Assembly (NCBI RefSeq): GCF_001653235.2
Contig: NW_019154044.1
Span: forward strand, 744,001-808,000
DNA from: Pochonia chlamydosporia 170
Taxonomy: Eukaryota > Ascomycota > Sordariomycetes > Hypocreales > Clavicipitaceae
Length of the DNA: 64,000 nucleotides
Direction: 5' to 3'
This document shows, piece by piece, positions 35,412 to 46,357 of the stretch (position 1 is its first letter; the number at the start of each line of letters is the position of its first letter). The notes below the pieces were generated by a model. It was not told the origin of the DNA and made no database searches. It worked only from the letters and a program-made list of their open reading frames with translations. A program made the translations under genes and the position numbers.

Positions 35412-37181
35412 GATAGCATTCAAGCGATTAATATGGATCAAGGGCATCCAAAAAATGGTGGAACAGGTCAAGGAATGATTCCTTCGCGGCCAGGAGCGTG
35501 ATCAATAAAGATGAGCCGTCACACAGTCATGTCGACAGGAAACCCAACCTTTCCTTTTATGGTGCTGCTGACGCAGACTCACGTTAACAGGATGTCAGAT
35601 TATGGCGTAGTTTCTCAATGTGCTGGACGCGTATTATTCGCATTCGAGCCTCATTGCCGTCCTATCCGGACCATGCGGCAGTCGTGTCTTTAAAAGTTTC
35701 TCATGGAATTCGACGGTCTGGACGGGGTCACTGTCGGCTCGAAATATGTTACAATAGGACGGGTGACCATAAACCGCATTGGATGCGATCGAGCCACTCC
35801 TCTGCGTAACACGTACTTCCGATTAGTCCATGAATCTCATCATGATCCACGTTGCAGAAATTGTCAAGACATGGATATGGGAAAGGTAAATGTGCAAACG
35901 GCCTCCGCCTCTTGTTCATCAGTGAAGATGAGACCTCACCCGATGTCTGTATAACACCAGGCTGCTGTCTGGTACCACTTGAACTGATGGCGGCTACGTC
36001 GAAGGTGTTTTCGAGGCTTCTGCTGAGCATGATGAGCTCTACGCACCGATTGGAGCGCGCCGCATTGAAACGCAAAACGTTTTGAGATGCCAAGGCCTTC
36101 GGATCACAATGTGATTCTCGGCACCTGGACGAGTGCGATGTCGTAGAGTGTTGTCGGCTTTTTGATACAGAGTCATCAATTCATCTATTGAATAGTCAAT
36201 TGTTGTTTATGAAAACAGGCAAAGCACAGCTGGGGAGGATGATTATTCTTGAACACAAGTATCTATCTTGAGTTAATGCTCATTTCTTCTCAGCAGTCGA
36301 ATGATGGGAGCCATGGCCGCCCTGTACGGCGAGCCGCTTTCACAGCCGGCACCGACCAAGTCAGTTGCAGGGAGGAAGACTTGTCTCTCATGCACAAATT
36401 CTTCCTAGACAGGAAAATCGAGTCTTAGACGAAGAGCATGCATTGTCATTACCTTTGTTAGCATTTTTCGGAACTCACTTTGCCTCTTGGTCATTGATGC
36501 ACAATTCAGGGCATCCACAGCCCGATTGCCACTTTACTTTCATGCTGGGCGACTTTCTGTAAAAAAACAAAAGGCAACAATTTCCCACCGAATCCTATTT
36601 GGGACATAAAAGACAGATAACTAGAGCATTCTAGCACTGGCACAACATGTTGTACGTCGGGTTGACCCCGTTTTCTCCACGTCTCTTGGTAAAGCATGAA
36701 CAACTTATCAAGGTGCTCCAAATGAGACAACAACAAAGTGTGGAAATATCTTTGTAATGGGTTTTCTGATTCTTCATTACCTTACGTGTTCCACTATGAA
36801 CATTGAGTCCATTAAACGAGTGGTGACGTTACCTCAATGTGCCATCACCAGCTCCTGTCATGTCACCCAGGCGTGGCCGTTGAGGACACTCACGAAGACC
36901 CAACTCAGTACATATGTAACCTGGCAAAACTGTTGTGGGTCACTGTAGTTATGAAGGTAAGCCTCTGGGGCTTCATCTTAGGGAGTGGCTGCTAGTTAGT
37001 ACGCTGCTTAGTACGCAATTATCGCTTGCTAAGCATCGATGTAGCCCCTCACGGTTGAACCAAATAACGCACAACTGTACAATCTGCTTTGAGAATAATT
37101 GAGTTGTGACAAACCACGATATACAACATACGCCTCATTATTGCCTCTTAAAAGCATAAATAGGTAGTTTGAGCTTTTACC
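35412..37181. other. intergenic, 1.8 kb
   Basis: No gene seen. Frames are short and unrecognisable. Confidence 0.4.
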
Positions 37182-37775
37182 ATGTCAGATTTACGTTTCC
37201 AGGTGGTCCGAACCGATGAGGCTCCTCCTCCGCTTCCGCAGTTTTCCCAAGCTGTCGTGCACAATGGCATGATATACTGTTCTGGCAATATTGGTGCATT
37301 GCCAAACACAAATTTTGTTCTAGTTCAGGGTACAGTGAAAGATAGAGCTGTGAGTTACTCAGTGGCATCAAAATGGTGATTTCGATTGTCCCAACTGCGG
37401 CATGGAAGAGTTGACATCCTCAACCTATGTGCCAACTCGGAGGCTAATACACCAATAGCGGCAAGCCCTTAAAAATCTATCAGCTGTGCTCGAGGCGGGA
37501 GGGAGTAAGCTTGAGAATGTTGTGAAAATGAACATTTACATCACCACTATGAAAGACTTTGGACTTATGAACGAGGCCTATGACGAATTTTTCACTTGGC
37601 CATCAAAGCCTGTGAGTGTTATGCTGCCTACAGTCTTTTCTTCTATCGGCTTCCGTCATTGTCACTTCTGTAAGTGGTAACTAATACCCTTTGTTAGGCG
37701 CGAACATGTGTTGCTGTGCATGAGCTACCTCTCGGGACCGACGTGGAAATCGAATGCATTGCCCATCTTAATTAG
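37182..37775 (+). CDS. RidA/YjgF/YER057c-family protein
   Basis: Exons 37182-37349, 37459-37611 and 37698-37775, 132 aa. Characteristic blocks: FSQAVVHNGMIYCSGNIG, NLSAVLEAGGSKLENVVKMN, and C-terminal ARTCVAVHELPLGTDVEIE, whose Arg is the conserved residue that binds the carboxylate of imine substrates in RidA proteins. Members form trimers and hydrolyse reactive enamines/imines made by PLP enzymes; some subgroup members act in catabolic pathways instead. Normal length. It is in a gene-poor area between an FMO and a chitosanase, so its partner pathway is not obvious. Confidence 0.9.
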
Positions 37776-38063
37776 GCGTTATACTTTCCTCAGCCCTAGC
37801 TATTTAGGAGGCCTGTTCGAGTTGTCACTAAAAGCACCTGGCATTCTTTTCTTCAAGTAGAGCCCCGAAAGCTACAATCACAAAGATGCCCAGCGAGCCA
37901 AGTTGCGTCGGCAGATAATATTCGTAAGAGTACTTGCTTATTAAAGTAACTACATCACAATTTTTACAATTTTAAATTGAATAGCAATACTACTAGCCTT
38001 CTCGAGCTTCTCAACCTGGAACAGCAGCCACAACCTGTCGTCTCTCCAAAATCATGAATCAGT

Positions 38064-38917
38064 CTAGGCTGACAAGCCTGCAACTAGCTTGTCTCCCAAC
38101 GCCTTGATGCTTGCCTCGAAATCCTGCGTATTCTTTGTTTTCCAGTTGGCACCATTCTTGCCTGGAACAGCCTTGTCGCCAGCAAAACCAATATACATGA
38201 CATCCTTAGCACCGTGGCCGTTGTCGCCAGTAAGGTGTTCATTTGGGAAGCACAATTTCGCCAGAGCAATAGAGGCTTCTCCCGTGGTTGGCTCTTGATT
38301 CGTGTCTCCCCAGATGCCGTACCACTAAAATTGAATGCGGATATTATTATTCCAAATCACTAACATGTTGGCGCAGCTTTTGCAGCGCTGGCCTGTGAGC
38401 TTAGCTTTGGGCTGATACTCACCACTTGGTTATTACAAACAACTGCCATGACAGATAGCGGCTTCATTCCATATTTCTGGGGATTAAAATACGGCGCCTC
38501 GTTGAAGACAACATAAGGGTGAATATTGGCATTCAGATCGCTAATACCATATGACTGGACAGTGTCTTTGAATGATGTCTCGCCATATCCGCTGGGATCA
38601 TTAGAACAGGCACCAGCTTTGTCATCGGCGCCGTCACAGTCAATGTCCATGTTATCATAGTTCCCAGAGCTTCCCTTGAGAAACAATGCGTTGGGAATAT
38701 CTCCACAAAAGACTGCGCCGCTGGAGGACTTTCCAGATAGTGCCTTCTTACAAGTACCAGCCTGTCAAAGACATAATGTTAGTCGCCTCGAAACTACAGC
38801 TTCTGAGACCAATCAGACCTTATGGGCATTGTAAATAGCCTTGAGATTGGCTGGTAGTTGGTACGCGGAAGCTACTCCGCTGAATACCAATGCTGTGTAG
38901 ATGGTGCAAAATCGCAT
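38064..38917 (-). CDS. secreted GH75 endo-chitosanase
   Basis: Exons 38917-38819, 38761-38423 and 38324-38064, 232 aa. Signal peptide [18 protein letters not shown]. Family 75 blocks: [32 protein letters not shown] and [12 protein letters not shown]...[13 protein letters not shown]. The two residues expected to be catalytic by analogy with the Fusarium solani enzyme (an Asp and a Glu 13 residues apart) are present as D108 and E121. The enzyme would cut beta-1,4-glucosamine polymers outside the cell, for feeding or attack on other fungi or chitosan-bearing tissue. A TATA-like TATTTAAG lies about 85 bp upstream (39001-39010, minus strand). Confidence 0.92.
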
Positions 38918-40841
38918 TTTGAAATAAATCTTAGTGTGCTCGAGAAACAATTTGTTCTAAACGAAATTTCGAGGCAATTCCATTCACGAGAAACAAGCTC
39001 AACTTAAATAGGAACAACCCCCAAAGGAAAGATACTAGAAGGTCAATACCATTACCATCGTTCAACTTGATGCAACTCTGTAGAACGCATATATGGAGAC
39101 GCGGCAATCGGGAACCTAGCGGCATCGTGGAGTGCTCAATCAGGAAGGTCTGACTGGTACTGAGTTTCGAAGGGCTAGCTGGGGACTGGTGGAAATAGAT
39201 TTGAACCTGACGAGGGCGAGCTCGGTCCGAAGACCCTGGTTCAACGTTACTCGACTCTATCCTCTTCGGCAACGAGTTTACGTGGGGGAACTAAAATTCT
39301 CTAAGATTTGCAAGGCATTTAAATGGCTTCTAGGCTCTAGCGTCGCGTCGCGTTGGCTAGCTTCAAGCCAGCTGTTGACATTCATATCTATTAGTGGTTT
39401 CACATCTTAGCCTGATCGAAGGCAAGCGGTCGTCAAATCGTCACCACCCTTTCAAAGGGTACAATCTTCATTAGCCGTGGGTAATGATGTCACGGCTAAT
39501 GATATTAAAATCAAGGCGGAGGTAAAACGCATGTCAGTGCTCAAGAGATGCCATGTAAGGGAAATGAGCTAACTCAACTGTGACAGCAAAGCTAGCTCGG
39601 GGTTCGAGATTTGCCCTCCTGCAAACTGGAAAGGTGCAATTTTTGTACTCGATTGATCTGCCATGCCACTGAATATAACAATATGCGACTATTCAGTTTA
39701 GCAGACAACTTATAATGGAGGTGGAAGACTCAGAAACACGAAATTGAGGTATTGTAAAGCCGCTATGCTGCACTCCTTCATATTGGTTGGGGCGGAGTAG
39801 ATTCCATATCCGCACTGTTGATTTGACGGAACCCGAGCTGATAGTGTTGCTGTTTCATTTTGGTTAACTAGTTGAGCCGTTGATGGTGGTTATAGTGCAT
39901 CGACTTAAATATATCCCGGCAGTTTACCTGCACTCTGAACCTGTTGCACGACGGACGGCGATGGTGGTATGAGTGAGGCGAGCCTCTCTACCCGAGTAGT
40001 GCTAGACAATATAGTACAATTGCCTCCCACACGTATGCCTCATCCCCTAACTGTATTGGCGGAAATTGGTCTGTCATTTCATTGGTGGGCCAAGTTGTTT
40101 CATTGAACATTGGTGCATTAATGTTTACAACTTTTGCTGAGATTGAGACCATCATTTCTACTGGTCTAAATGTCCATCTTGGTAGGAGCATTTTGAGGAG
40201 ATTTCTCACTCCCTAACGGCACGAAGGACCGGAGAGTCCTGAAGCAGCGGATGAGATGTTTGGATGAGAGCACGAAAGGCCACAGCGAGTCTTTGGTAAC
40301 CAGTGATGAAACACATTGGCAAAAGACGGGAGAGACGCATCCAAAATGGTCGAAGGACCTCACAGTTGAATGAATGAGTACGGATCTCCTAGTTCTAACA
40401 AAGCACTATCACTGTGGTTGTGGCTACGGACAGGAGACTACACTCGTCGTGGCAAGGTAATCGCAACGAAGGGCATACCAGTCATGGCATTAACGAAGAC
40501 AGTAGAAGAATCAGGGAATGCTGTGAGTAGAGACAGGTACGTAGAAAAAAAAAAATACGCAGTTGAACGCAGGAGGGCTGCTGATAGGGGTTGCATCTCC
40601 AGTACTAGATTGACATGAAATGAAGCAGGGCTCGATAACATTTCACGGCGCAATCCAAATGACTTATAAACTTAGTCTAAGTGGCCTGGGTCCTGGCAAA
40701 GGCGAACTGGCTTGTTGGAATCTACAAGGGGATGCAAACAGGAAAGGCATCGAGATGAGGAATTCGACGAATACGGCAACTTGTTCAATCTGATGGACCA
40801 AAACTAAATAAACACCCGATTTACGCACAAAGGCTGACATC
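38918..40841. other. intergenic, 1.9 kb
   Basis: No gene seen. It contains a perfect 12-bp inverted repeat (39468-39479 and 39491-39502) listed separately. A T-arm-like AGATTTGAACCTG near 39195 was checked for a tRNA and rejected. Confidence 0.4.
39468..39502. repeat. perfect 12-bp inverted repeat with 11-nt spacer
   Basis: TCATTAGCCGTG at 39468-39479 is matched exactly by CACGGCTAATGA at 39491-39502. It lies 550 bp upstream of the chitosanase start. It could be a dimeric-protein binding site or a relic of a small inverted-repeat element; sequence alone does not decide. Confidence 0.6.
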
Positions 40842-42101
40842 TCATATACCACCAGTTCCGAAAAGCTCCAAAGAAACCCTCTCAAGCTTCACACCTTGCG
40901 CAGCCAGCCAGTCCCTTGTTTGGACCATCCACTCCGGCGGGCCACAGATGAAGTATTTCGTGTTCTCTTTGTCCAGACGCAAGTGGGTACTTCGATCAAG
41001 AGTTTCCAAATTCATCCGCCCTGCAAAGCTGTACTCATCACCCTCCTTCACGTTCTTGATGAACAAAATCGAGGTCACAGTGGGGTGGTCCTTCGCAATT
41101 GAGCGAATGTGTTTCCCGAAACATACGGCTCCAGCGTGTCGCGCGCCATGGATGTATGATACGGCCCGCGACGGATTATCTGACTTCAATATTGAGTCTA
41201 AAATCGCTACTACTGGCGTGGCACCAACACCGAGACTGAGTAGCACGACGGGTGTCTCAGCGCTCGCAGCATCATTGTCGAAGAAGAATAAGCCACGAGG
41301 CGGGCTGAGTTCTACCGTGTCGTCGACTTGATACTTGTCGTAAAGAATGTTGGATATAAGCCCAGGTACTTTGCCTATGGAAATATCCTCTGTGCTGGCA
41401 TTCGCAATTGTGCTCCCCCGTTTGACAGTGATCCGAAGCTGGTTATGAGAGTCAACAGGCGCAGAGCTGATGCTAAATTGCCTACTCTGCAAAAGGCTAT
41501 CGACGCTAGGAACCGGGATTTGAAGCGAAATGTATTGTCCTGGAAGGAACTTGGTCAAGGGCAGCCCGTCAGCTGGCTTCAGATGCAGGTTGAAGACGTC
41601 CTCAGAGTCGTGCGTTTTGCCCGCGATTCCAAACTTACGCCACGACTGCCACTGTTCACCGTATTCATTGTAAAGCTGCTCTTCGCGCTGGATAAAGATA
41701 TTGGCTAGCTGCTGGTAGGCTGCAATCCAAGCATCTTTGATCTCATCCGTTACGGCGCCACCGAGGACTTCAATAAACGCCTGCACGAGGAACTTTCCTA
41801 CAATAGGATAGTGCTCAGGCTTGATGAAAAGCGAGGCATGTTTTTGCGCTATTCTCTCAACAGCCTGATTTAGTTTCCCCAGATCGTCGATATGAGCCGC
41901 GTATGCGAACACAGCATTAGCTAAAGCTTGTTGTTGTGCCCCAGTCTGTTGATTGCGTAGAGAGAAGTAATTCTTTAGTTCGGGATGGGCGGCCAGCAAG
42001 TTTGTGTAGAAGACGTCTGTAATTACCCTTCCGTGCCCTTTGAGTATAGGTGCAGTTGACTTTACGATTTCAATCTGCTTTACCGAAAGCGGCAAAGCCA
42101 T
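40842..42101 (-). CDS. flavohaemoglobin (nitric oxide dioxygenase)
   Basis: Intronless, 419 aa from the ATG at 42101-42099 (MALPLSVKQIEIVKS). The globin domain (1-150) carries the proximal haem ligand H88 in ERIAQKHASLF, a B10 Tyr in DVFYTNLL and an E7-type Gln in LRNQQTGAQQQAL. The ferredoxin-reductase part has the FAD motif RQFSISSAP and the NAD(P)H motif LSLGVGATPVVAIL, ending ELFGTG. It converts NO and O2 to nitrate with NAD(P)H and protects against nitrosative stress. No targeting sequence is evident, so cytosolic is likely. It is divergent from the nitronate monooxygenase gene across a 708-bp shared promoter. Confidence 0.95.
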   Translation of the reverse strand: MALPLSVKQIEIVKSTAPILKGHGRVITDVFYTNLLAAHPELKNYFSLRNQQTGAQQQALANAVFAYAAHIDDLGKLNQAVERIAQKHASLFIKPEHYPIVGKFLVQAFIEVLGGAVTDEIKDAWIAAYQQLANIFIQREEQLYNEYGEQWQSWRKFGIAGKTHDSEDVFNLHLKPADGLPLTKFLPGQYISLQIPVPSVDSLLQSRQFSISSAPVDSHNQLRITVKRGSTIANASTEDISIGKVPGLISNILYDKYQVDDTVELSPPRGLFFFDNDAASAETPVVLLSLGVGATPVVAILDSILKSDNPSRAVSYIHGARHAGAVCFGKHIRSIAKDHPTVTSILFIKNVKEGDEYSFAGRMNLETLDRSTHLRLDKENTKYFICGPPEWMVQTRDWLAAQGVKLERVSLELFGTGGI

Positions 42102-42809
42102 GTTGAACGACGGGAAATTGTGAAGAGCGCGGCAGACTTTCAGGCGCAAACTAAAGATGAATCCGTTGTCCTTTTCAATATTTCTACAACATCGACTGTT
42201 ACATCCATTTGAGCATCATTGATCACTTATTACGGCATTATCTGAGTCTTGTTTCGAAGCCTTTGAAGAGCCTGTGCTATTCCACACAGTCTCCGCAATT
42301 GGCCAACTTGTCAATTTGACACACCAAAGAAGGCAATTAATGATGGATGACACATTGTTAGGCAATAAAATACACATGTCACATTGTAATGACTGTGAAT
42401 GCGTCTCTCCCGACCGGTCCCGTCATACCCGCTGAGCGAATCGGGAACAGCGCAGTATGCTGTGGAATATTGGGCCGTGAGAACGCCACAGCACTTTTTG
42501 ATGAGATGTTAGCCTTCTGCTGGCTTGTTTGCGGAGGTGGAGACTTGTCTGCATGATTTACAAGCCAGTCGCCTGATGTCATTCATACTTAAGTCCTGTT
42601 CCACGACAGTTCAAGTCTCAGCGAGGTTGCTGTCATCGAGTTTTGCGGTTTTCCATCCGGGACAATCATACGGTAAATTCAAGATATTCTTCGCATGTCT
42701 TACTTCTACGTACAAAAAGGGTGAGACTGTTGAAATAGCTTGCATTGAGATTCTGGATCGTTTCAATTGAAACAAACAGCAACTCGGCACCTACACGACC
42801 AGTTCAATC
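42102..42809. promoter_or_regulatory. shared divergent promoter, flavohaemoglobin / nitronate monooxygenase
   Basis: 708 bp between two divergent starts. Visible candidates are the 8-bp palindrome GACCGGTC (42412-42419) inside a CCG-rich stretch CCCGACCGGTCCCG, and an ATTGG (inverse CCAAT) at 42298-42302. Joint control of the two genes is inferred from position. Confidence 0.4.
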
Positions 42810-43883
42810 ATGGCAGCCCTGCTTCGAAATGAGTGCAAACAACTCCTCCAAAAGAGCTTGCCATGGACAAAATCACCTCTAGTTATAAGCGCACCGATGC
42901 GGGTGATGACGGGCCCAAGCCTTGCAGTGGCAGTCTCATCTGCAGGCGGCCTCGGCTTCCTGGGACCAACCATAAAGTCAGAAGATGTATTGGTAGATCT
43001 CGACAAGGCTACTGAGCTCCTTAAAACCTCCTCAATCCATGGAAACGCAGGCCAGTCGCTTCTCCCCATCGGAGTCGGGTTCCAGGTTTGGAATGGGGAT
43101 CTCAAGGTCGCCGTGTCCGCTGTCACCAAGCACCATCCTTGCGCTGTGTGGTTGTTTGCGCCTCGCAATGGACAGGCAGAGTTGAACGAATGGATCACGG
43201 CCATCAGAGAGGCTTCAACAGAGACCAAAATCTGGCTTCAAGTGGGCACCTTGAGCGAGGCGGTCGACGCAGCTCGCAGCACTACGCCCCCGGATGTCCT
43301 GGTGCTGCAAGGTGCCGAAGCTGGAGGTCATGGTAGAGACAAGGATGGACAAGGGACAATAGCCTTGGTACCAGAGGTATCAGATGCGTTGGGAGACTCC
43401 AAGATACCAGTGATTGCCGCAGGAGGCATCATTGATGGTCGCGGAGCTGCTGCCGCGCTTACGTTGGGTGCTGCAGGCATTGCCATGGGCACACGTTTCC
43501 TGGCATCCAAGGAAGCTCGTATCAGCAAAGGATATCAGGATGAGGTTGTTCGAGCGTCAGACGGGGCCAAGAATACTGTGCGTACACAATTGTACAACCA
43601 CCTCCGCGGTACCTTCGGGTGGCCGGAGGCCTTCTCTCCTCGCACGGTAATCAACCAGAGCTGGATTGATCACGAAGCAGGAGTGCATTTTGACAAACTG
43701 AAAGAGTTGCATGATGAGTCTGCCAAGGCTGGGGATATAGGATGGGGTCCAGAAGGCAGACTCGCAACTTATGCCGGTGCTGCGGTTGGATTAGTTCGGA
43801 ATGTGGACGATGCTGCTACAATCGTTCGGGAGGTTCGGGATAATGCCAGGGCAATCCTGACATCAGTAATAGCTCAACTATAG
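42810..43883 (+). CDS. nitronate monooxygenase (2-nitropropane dioxygenase family)
   Basis: Intronless, 357 aa. TIM-barrel FMN protein with family blocks PLVISAPMRVMTGPSLAVAV, GGLGFLGPT, LVLQGAEAGGHGR (phosphate and FMN contact), IPVIAAGGIIDGRGAAAAL and GAAGIAMGTRFLASKEA. It oxidises alkyl nitronates such as propionate-3-nitronate to the aldehyde or keto acid plus nitrite, without a need for NAD(P)H. Its head-to-head position with a flavohaemoglobin suggests the two handle nitro compounds and the reactive nitrogen they release. Length and motifs are normal. Confidence 0.93.
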   Translation: MAALLRNECKQLLQKSLPWTKSPLVISAPMRVMTGPSLAVAVSSAGGLGFLGPTIKSEDVLVDLDKATELLKTSSIHGNAGQSLLPIGVGFQVWNGDLKVAVSAVTKHHPCAVWLFAPRNGQAELNEWITAIREASTETKIWLQVGTLSEAVDAARSTTPPDVLVLQGAEAGGHGRDKDGQGTIALVPEVSDALGDSKIPVIAAGGIIDGRGAAAALTLGAAGIAMGTRFLASKEARISKGYQDEVVRASDGAKNTVRTQLYNHLRGTFGWPEAFSPRTVINQSWIDHEAGVHFDKLKELHDESAKAGDIGWGPEGRLATYAGAAVGLVRNVDDAATIVREVRDNARAILTSVIAQL

Positions 43884-45396
43884 CGGCAGAAGTGAAATTT
43901 TTGTAGTATTTACCAACTCTAAGTGGTGATGTTAAGCTAAGCATAATGTGAAACTCCAGCGGATGCCGTGAGTAAGAGGCCATGCATTTGTTCGAAGGCA
44001 TGAGGCATATGGCAGATTAAACGAAATCTCCAGCGCAAATGGACACAGTGAGACACAGGCATGCACCAGCAACTATGAGATACTCATCTACTTGTCTTTG
44101 GTCTTGCGATAGTCATTGGACAAGTTACGTGGTTCTATGCGACATCCGGGGTCAGAGTTGAAACCGGCCTCCACAAAGATGCGACGTTATATTTTGTAAA
44201 TGCATGTAACACAGAATAATACCAAGAATTTCTCCAAATGATCAACCATGTTTTCTTGACACTTGCAGGTGGTTGTCTTACAACACCAGACATTTCATGC
44301 ACATCCACTCATGACTTGTGATACACTTATACGATACCGCGCATAGTGACAGTCCAACACTATTTGAGATGAGATCCCATGTATTTTATACATCTTGACG
44401 TGGTATTCGTATTAGCAGATCTATAGTCATTAATCTGGGACATCATAAGGTGACTGTTGTGACTTGATCGGTCAACTCTATTTCTAGCATGAAGTCCTTA
44501 AATTGACACCGACGTTTCTGTCTCATCTCACCCGTCACTTAACTTATAGAGAGTCCTCAGATTGGATAAATAGTCTGAATTGAATCGTGCTGTGAGACTA
44601 AGACCGCTGACACCATGGATGATCTTTTCCACGCTGTCGCTGTCACTAGGCAAGGCTCTTTGAGGACTCTTTTGTGTACCCATTCACTTGAATCACCTCT
44701 TCTGGCACTTTGCCAACGTATATAGGTAGCACAAGTACCAACAACTTTATGCGCTTCTCCACTTGCCCAAACATCGGGAGTTGGTGCGTTGTTCGTCAAA
44801 TCCATGACCTCTCTCAACCCAAGATGGATTACATCGGCAATGTCATTTGCTATTATTGCCTCGTCAGCGTTGGATCGAGTAATTACTGCATATTGCAAGT
44901 CTTTCCTGCATGGATGTGGATCTCCCGAGGTCCATCTCATCGGACAGAACGGATAAAACGGTTCACGCGGCACCCCATCGTGATGATCCACCTCGAACTC
45001 ATGGGCAGCAAGGGGAATGGGTAGGTACTTTGAGCCAAGGCCATTGAACAGTCACCAATAACCTACATTCTCGTGTGTCCGATGATGCAGGTATACGAAA
45101 TGACCAAGCTCGGCTCTCATACTAATCCCGGCGTCTGTGTACATGTCTATAGCATACTGGAGGGTCAGAGAGGTCAGATGGGCTCTTCATCGAGAGAACA
45201 ATCATCGGATGTTTTCTTAAATATACGACAGACACTTGAAGGTGTTTCTTAATACGATATTCTGATCCACAGGCTGTAGATGATGTTAACACAGCGCGTC
45301 CAAGCCAAAGATTTGAATCAACGTCCACGCTGAGTAAACGGCTCCGACGAAACCGAACTGGTCTTCTATTTTGTTAATCAAGTCAAAGTAATCGAA
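43884..45396. other. intergenic, 1.5 kb, with one unidentified minus-strand frame
   Basis: No complete gene. The minus strand is open from about 45050 to 44557, and the first 80 or so codons have protein-like composition (PIPLAAHEFEVDHHDGVPRE, FYPFCPMRWTSGDPHP, DLQYAVITRSNADEAIIAND). There is no ATG near its left end and I do not recognise the family, so it may be a gene remnant. Confidence 0.3.
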
Positions 45397-45913
45397 ATGT
45401 CTTCTGATGAGATGATTTCAGAACTTCACCGCCGACTTTTTGAAGAGGGACTAAAGGTTCGAAAGGAAGTCCTCGGTACCGAGTATGTGGAGAAGGCATT
45501 GGAGCAGTTAACGCCATTTACTCGGCCGAGCCAAGAGCTCATCACGGAATCAGCCTGGGGCAATATTTGGCAGCGGCCCGGGCTTGACCGTAAGCAACGT
45601 AGCCTGTTCAGTAAGTCCAACCTTCTGGCGGATCCTTGACTGTACATCCGGATCTACATCCGCTGACAGGTTCTCGTACATCTTGATAGCACTAGGATTG
45701 CTCATCGGTCAGGGTGCCTGGCATGAACTTGCCTTGCACACTCGCGGCGCGATCAACAATGGTGTGACTGAGTTGGAAATCAGAGAGGCCGTTTTGCATG
45801 CTATCATCTATTGTGGTACTCCATCTGGCATCCAAGCTATGCAAGTTGCGCAGAAAACCATCGATGGCATGGTCGAGAAGGGAGAATACAAACGTCCAGA
45901 GAATGCTTTGTGA
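45397..45913 (+). CDS. carboxymuconolactone decarboxylase-like protein
   Basis: Exons 45397-45610 and 45690-45913, 145 aa. N-terminal helix [17 protein letters not shown], then [18 protein letters not shown], and the conserved core [39 protein letters not shown]. This is the gamma-carboxymuconolactone decarboxylase family (PF02627 type), small helical proteins that either decarboxylate a ring-cleavage lactone in protocatechuate breakdown or act as peroxiredoxins. The CxxC of the AhpD peroxiredoxins is absent (YCGTPSG), so a decarboxylase-type or uncharacterised role is more likely. It is convergent with the large FAD protein gene. Confidence 0.88.
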
Positions 45914-46357
45914 GGATGGCGAATAGTATGTTGCCCATGTAGAGCGAACTGCTTTTTGGCAACTCTAAGTGATGCTCTGTGATAAGCTACATTTGTTGTG
46001 ATCGACATGAAGATGGAAAACAATAGGTGATCTGGTACACCTCGATAAATATTTCAAGACGATCCATTTGTGACTTAAACTGCAGCAAGTGCTGTACATA
46101 CGCCACGCTCTGCTGACTTGAAACAACGATGGGATTTTTGTTATTTTTTAAAAGAAGAAACTAACGCCCAAATTTTTGACCACATTGCTATCAATGACAG
46201 AATATTTTGCCACGAAACTGACTTCGTCGTTGAAACCCATAATTATCAGCCATAATATCAATTTATCCCCATTTCCAATATAGCTCTGCCCATGCTGCTA
46301 ACCATTAAGCGATACAAGTCCCCAGCCAGTACTTCATCTCTACTGGCCTGCTGCTGA
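45914..46357. other. convergent intergenic region, 0.4 kb
   Basis: 3' flanks of the two convergent genes; no ORF of note. Confidence 0.4.

Noticed and set aside
39121..39260. Possible tRNA gene (T-arm-like GGTTCAAATCT on the minus strand near 39195)
   Set aside because: No matching A box, acceptor stem or T-stem pairing could be found on either strand.
39430..39510. Bacterial-style hairpin terminator at the 12-bp inverted repeat
   Set aside because: The sequence is fungal, the repeat is far from any gene end and there is no T tract.
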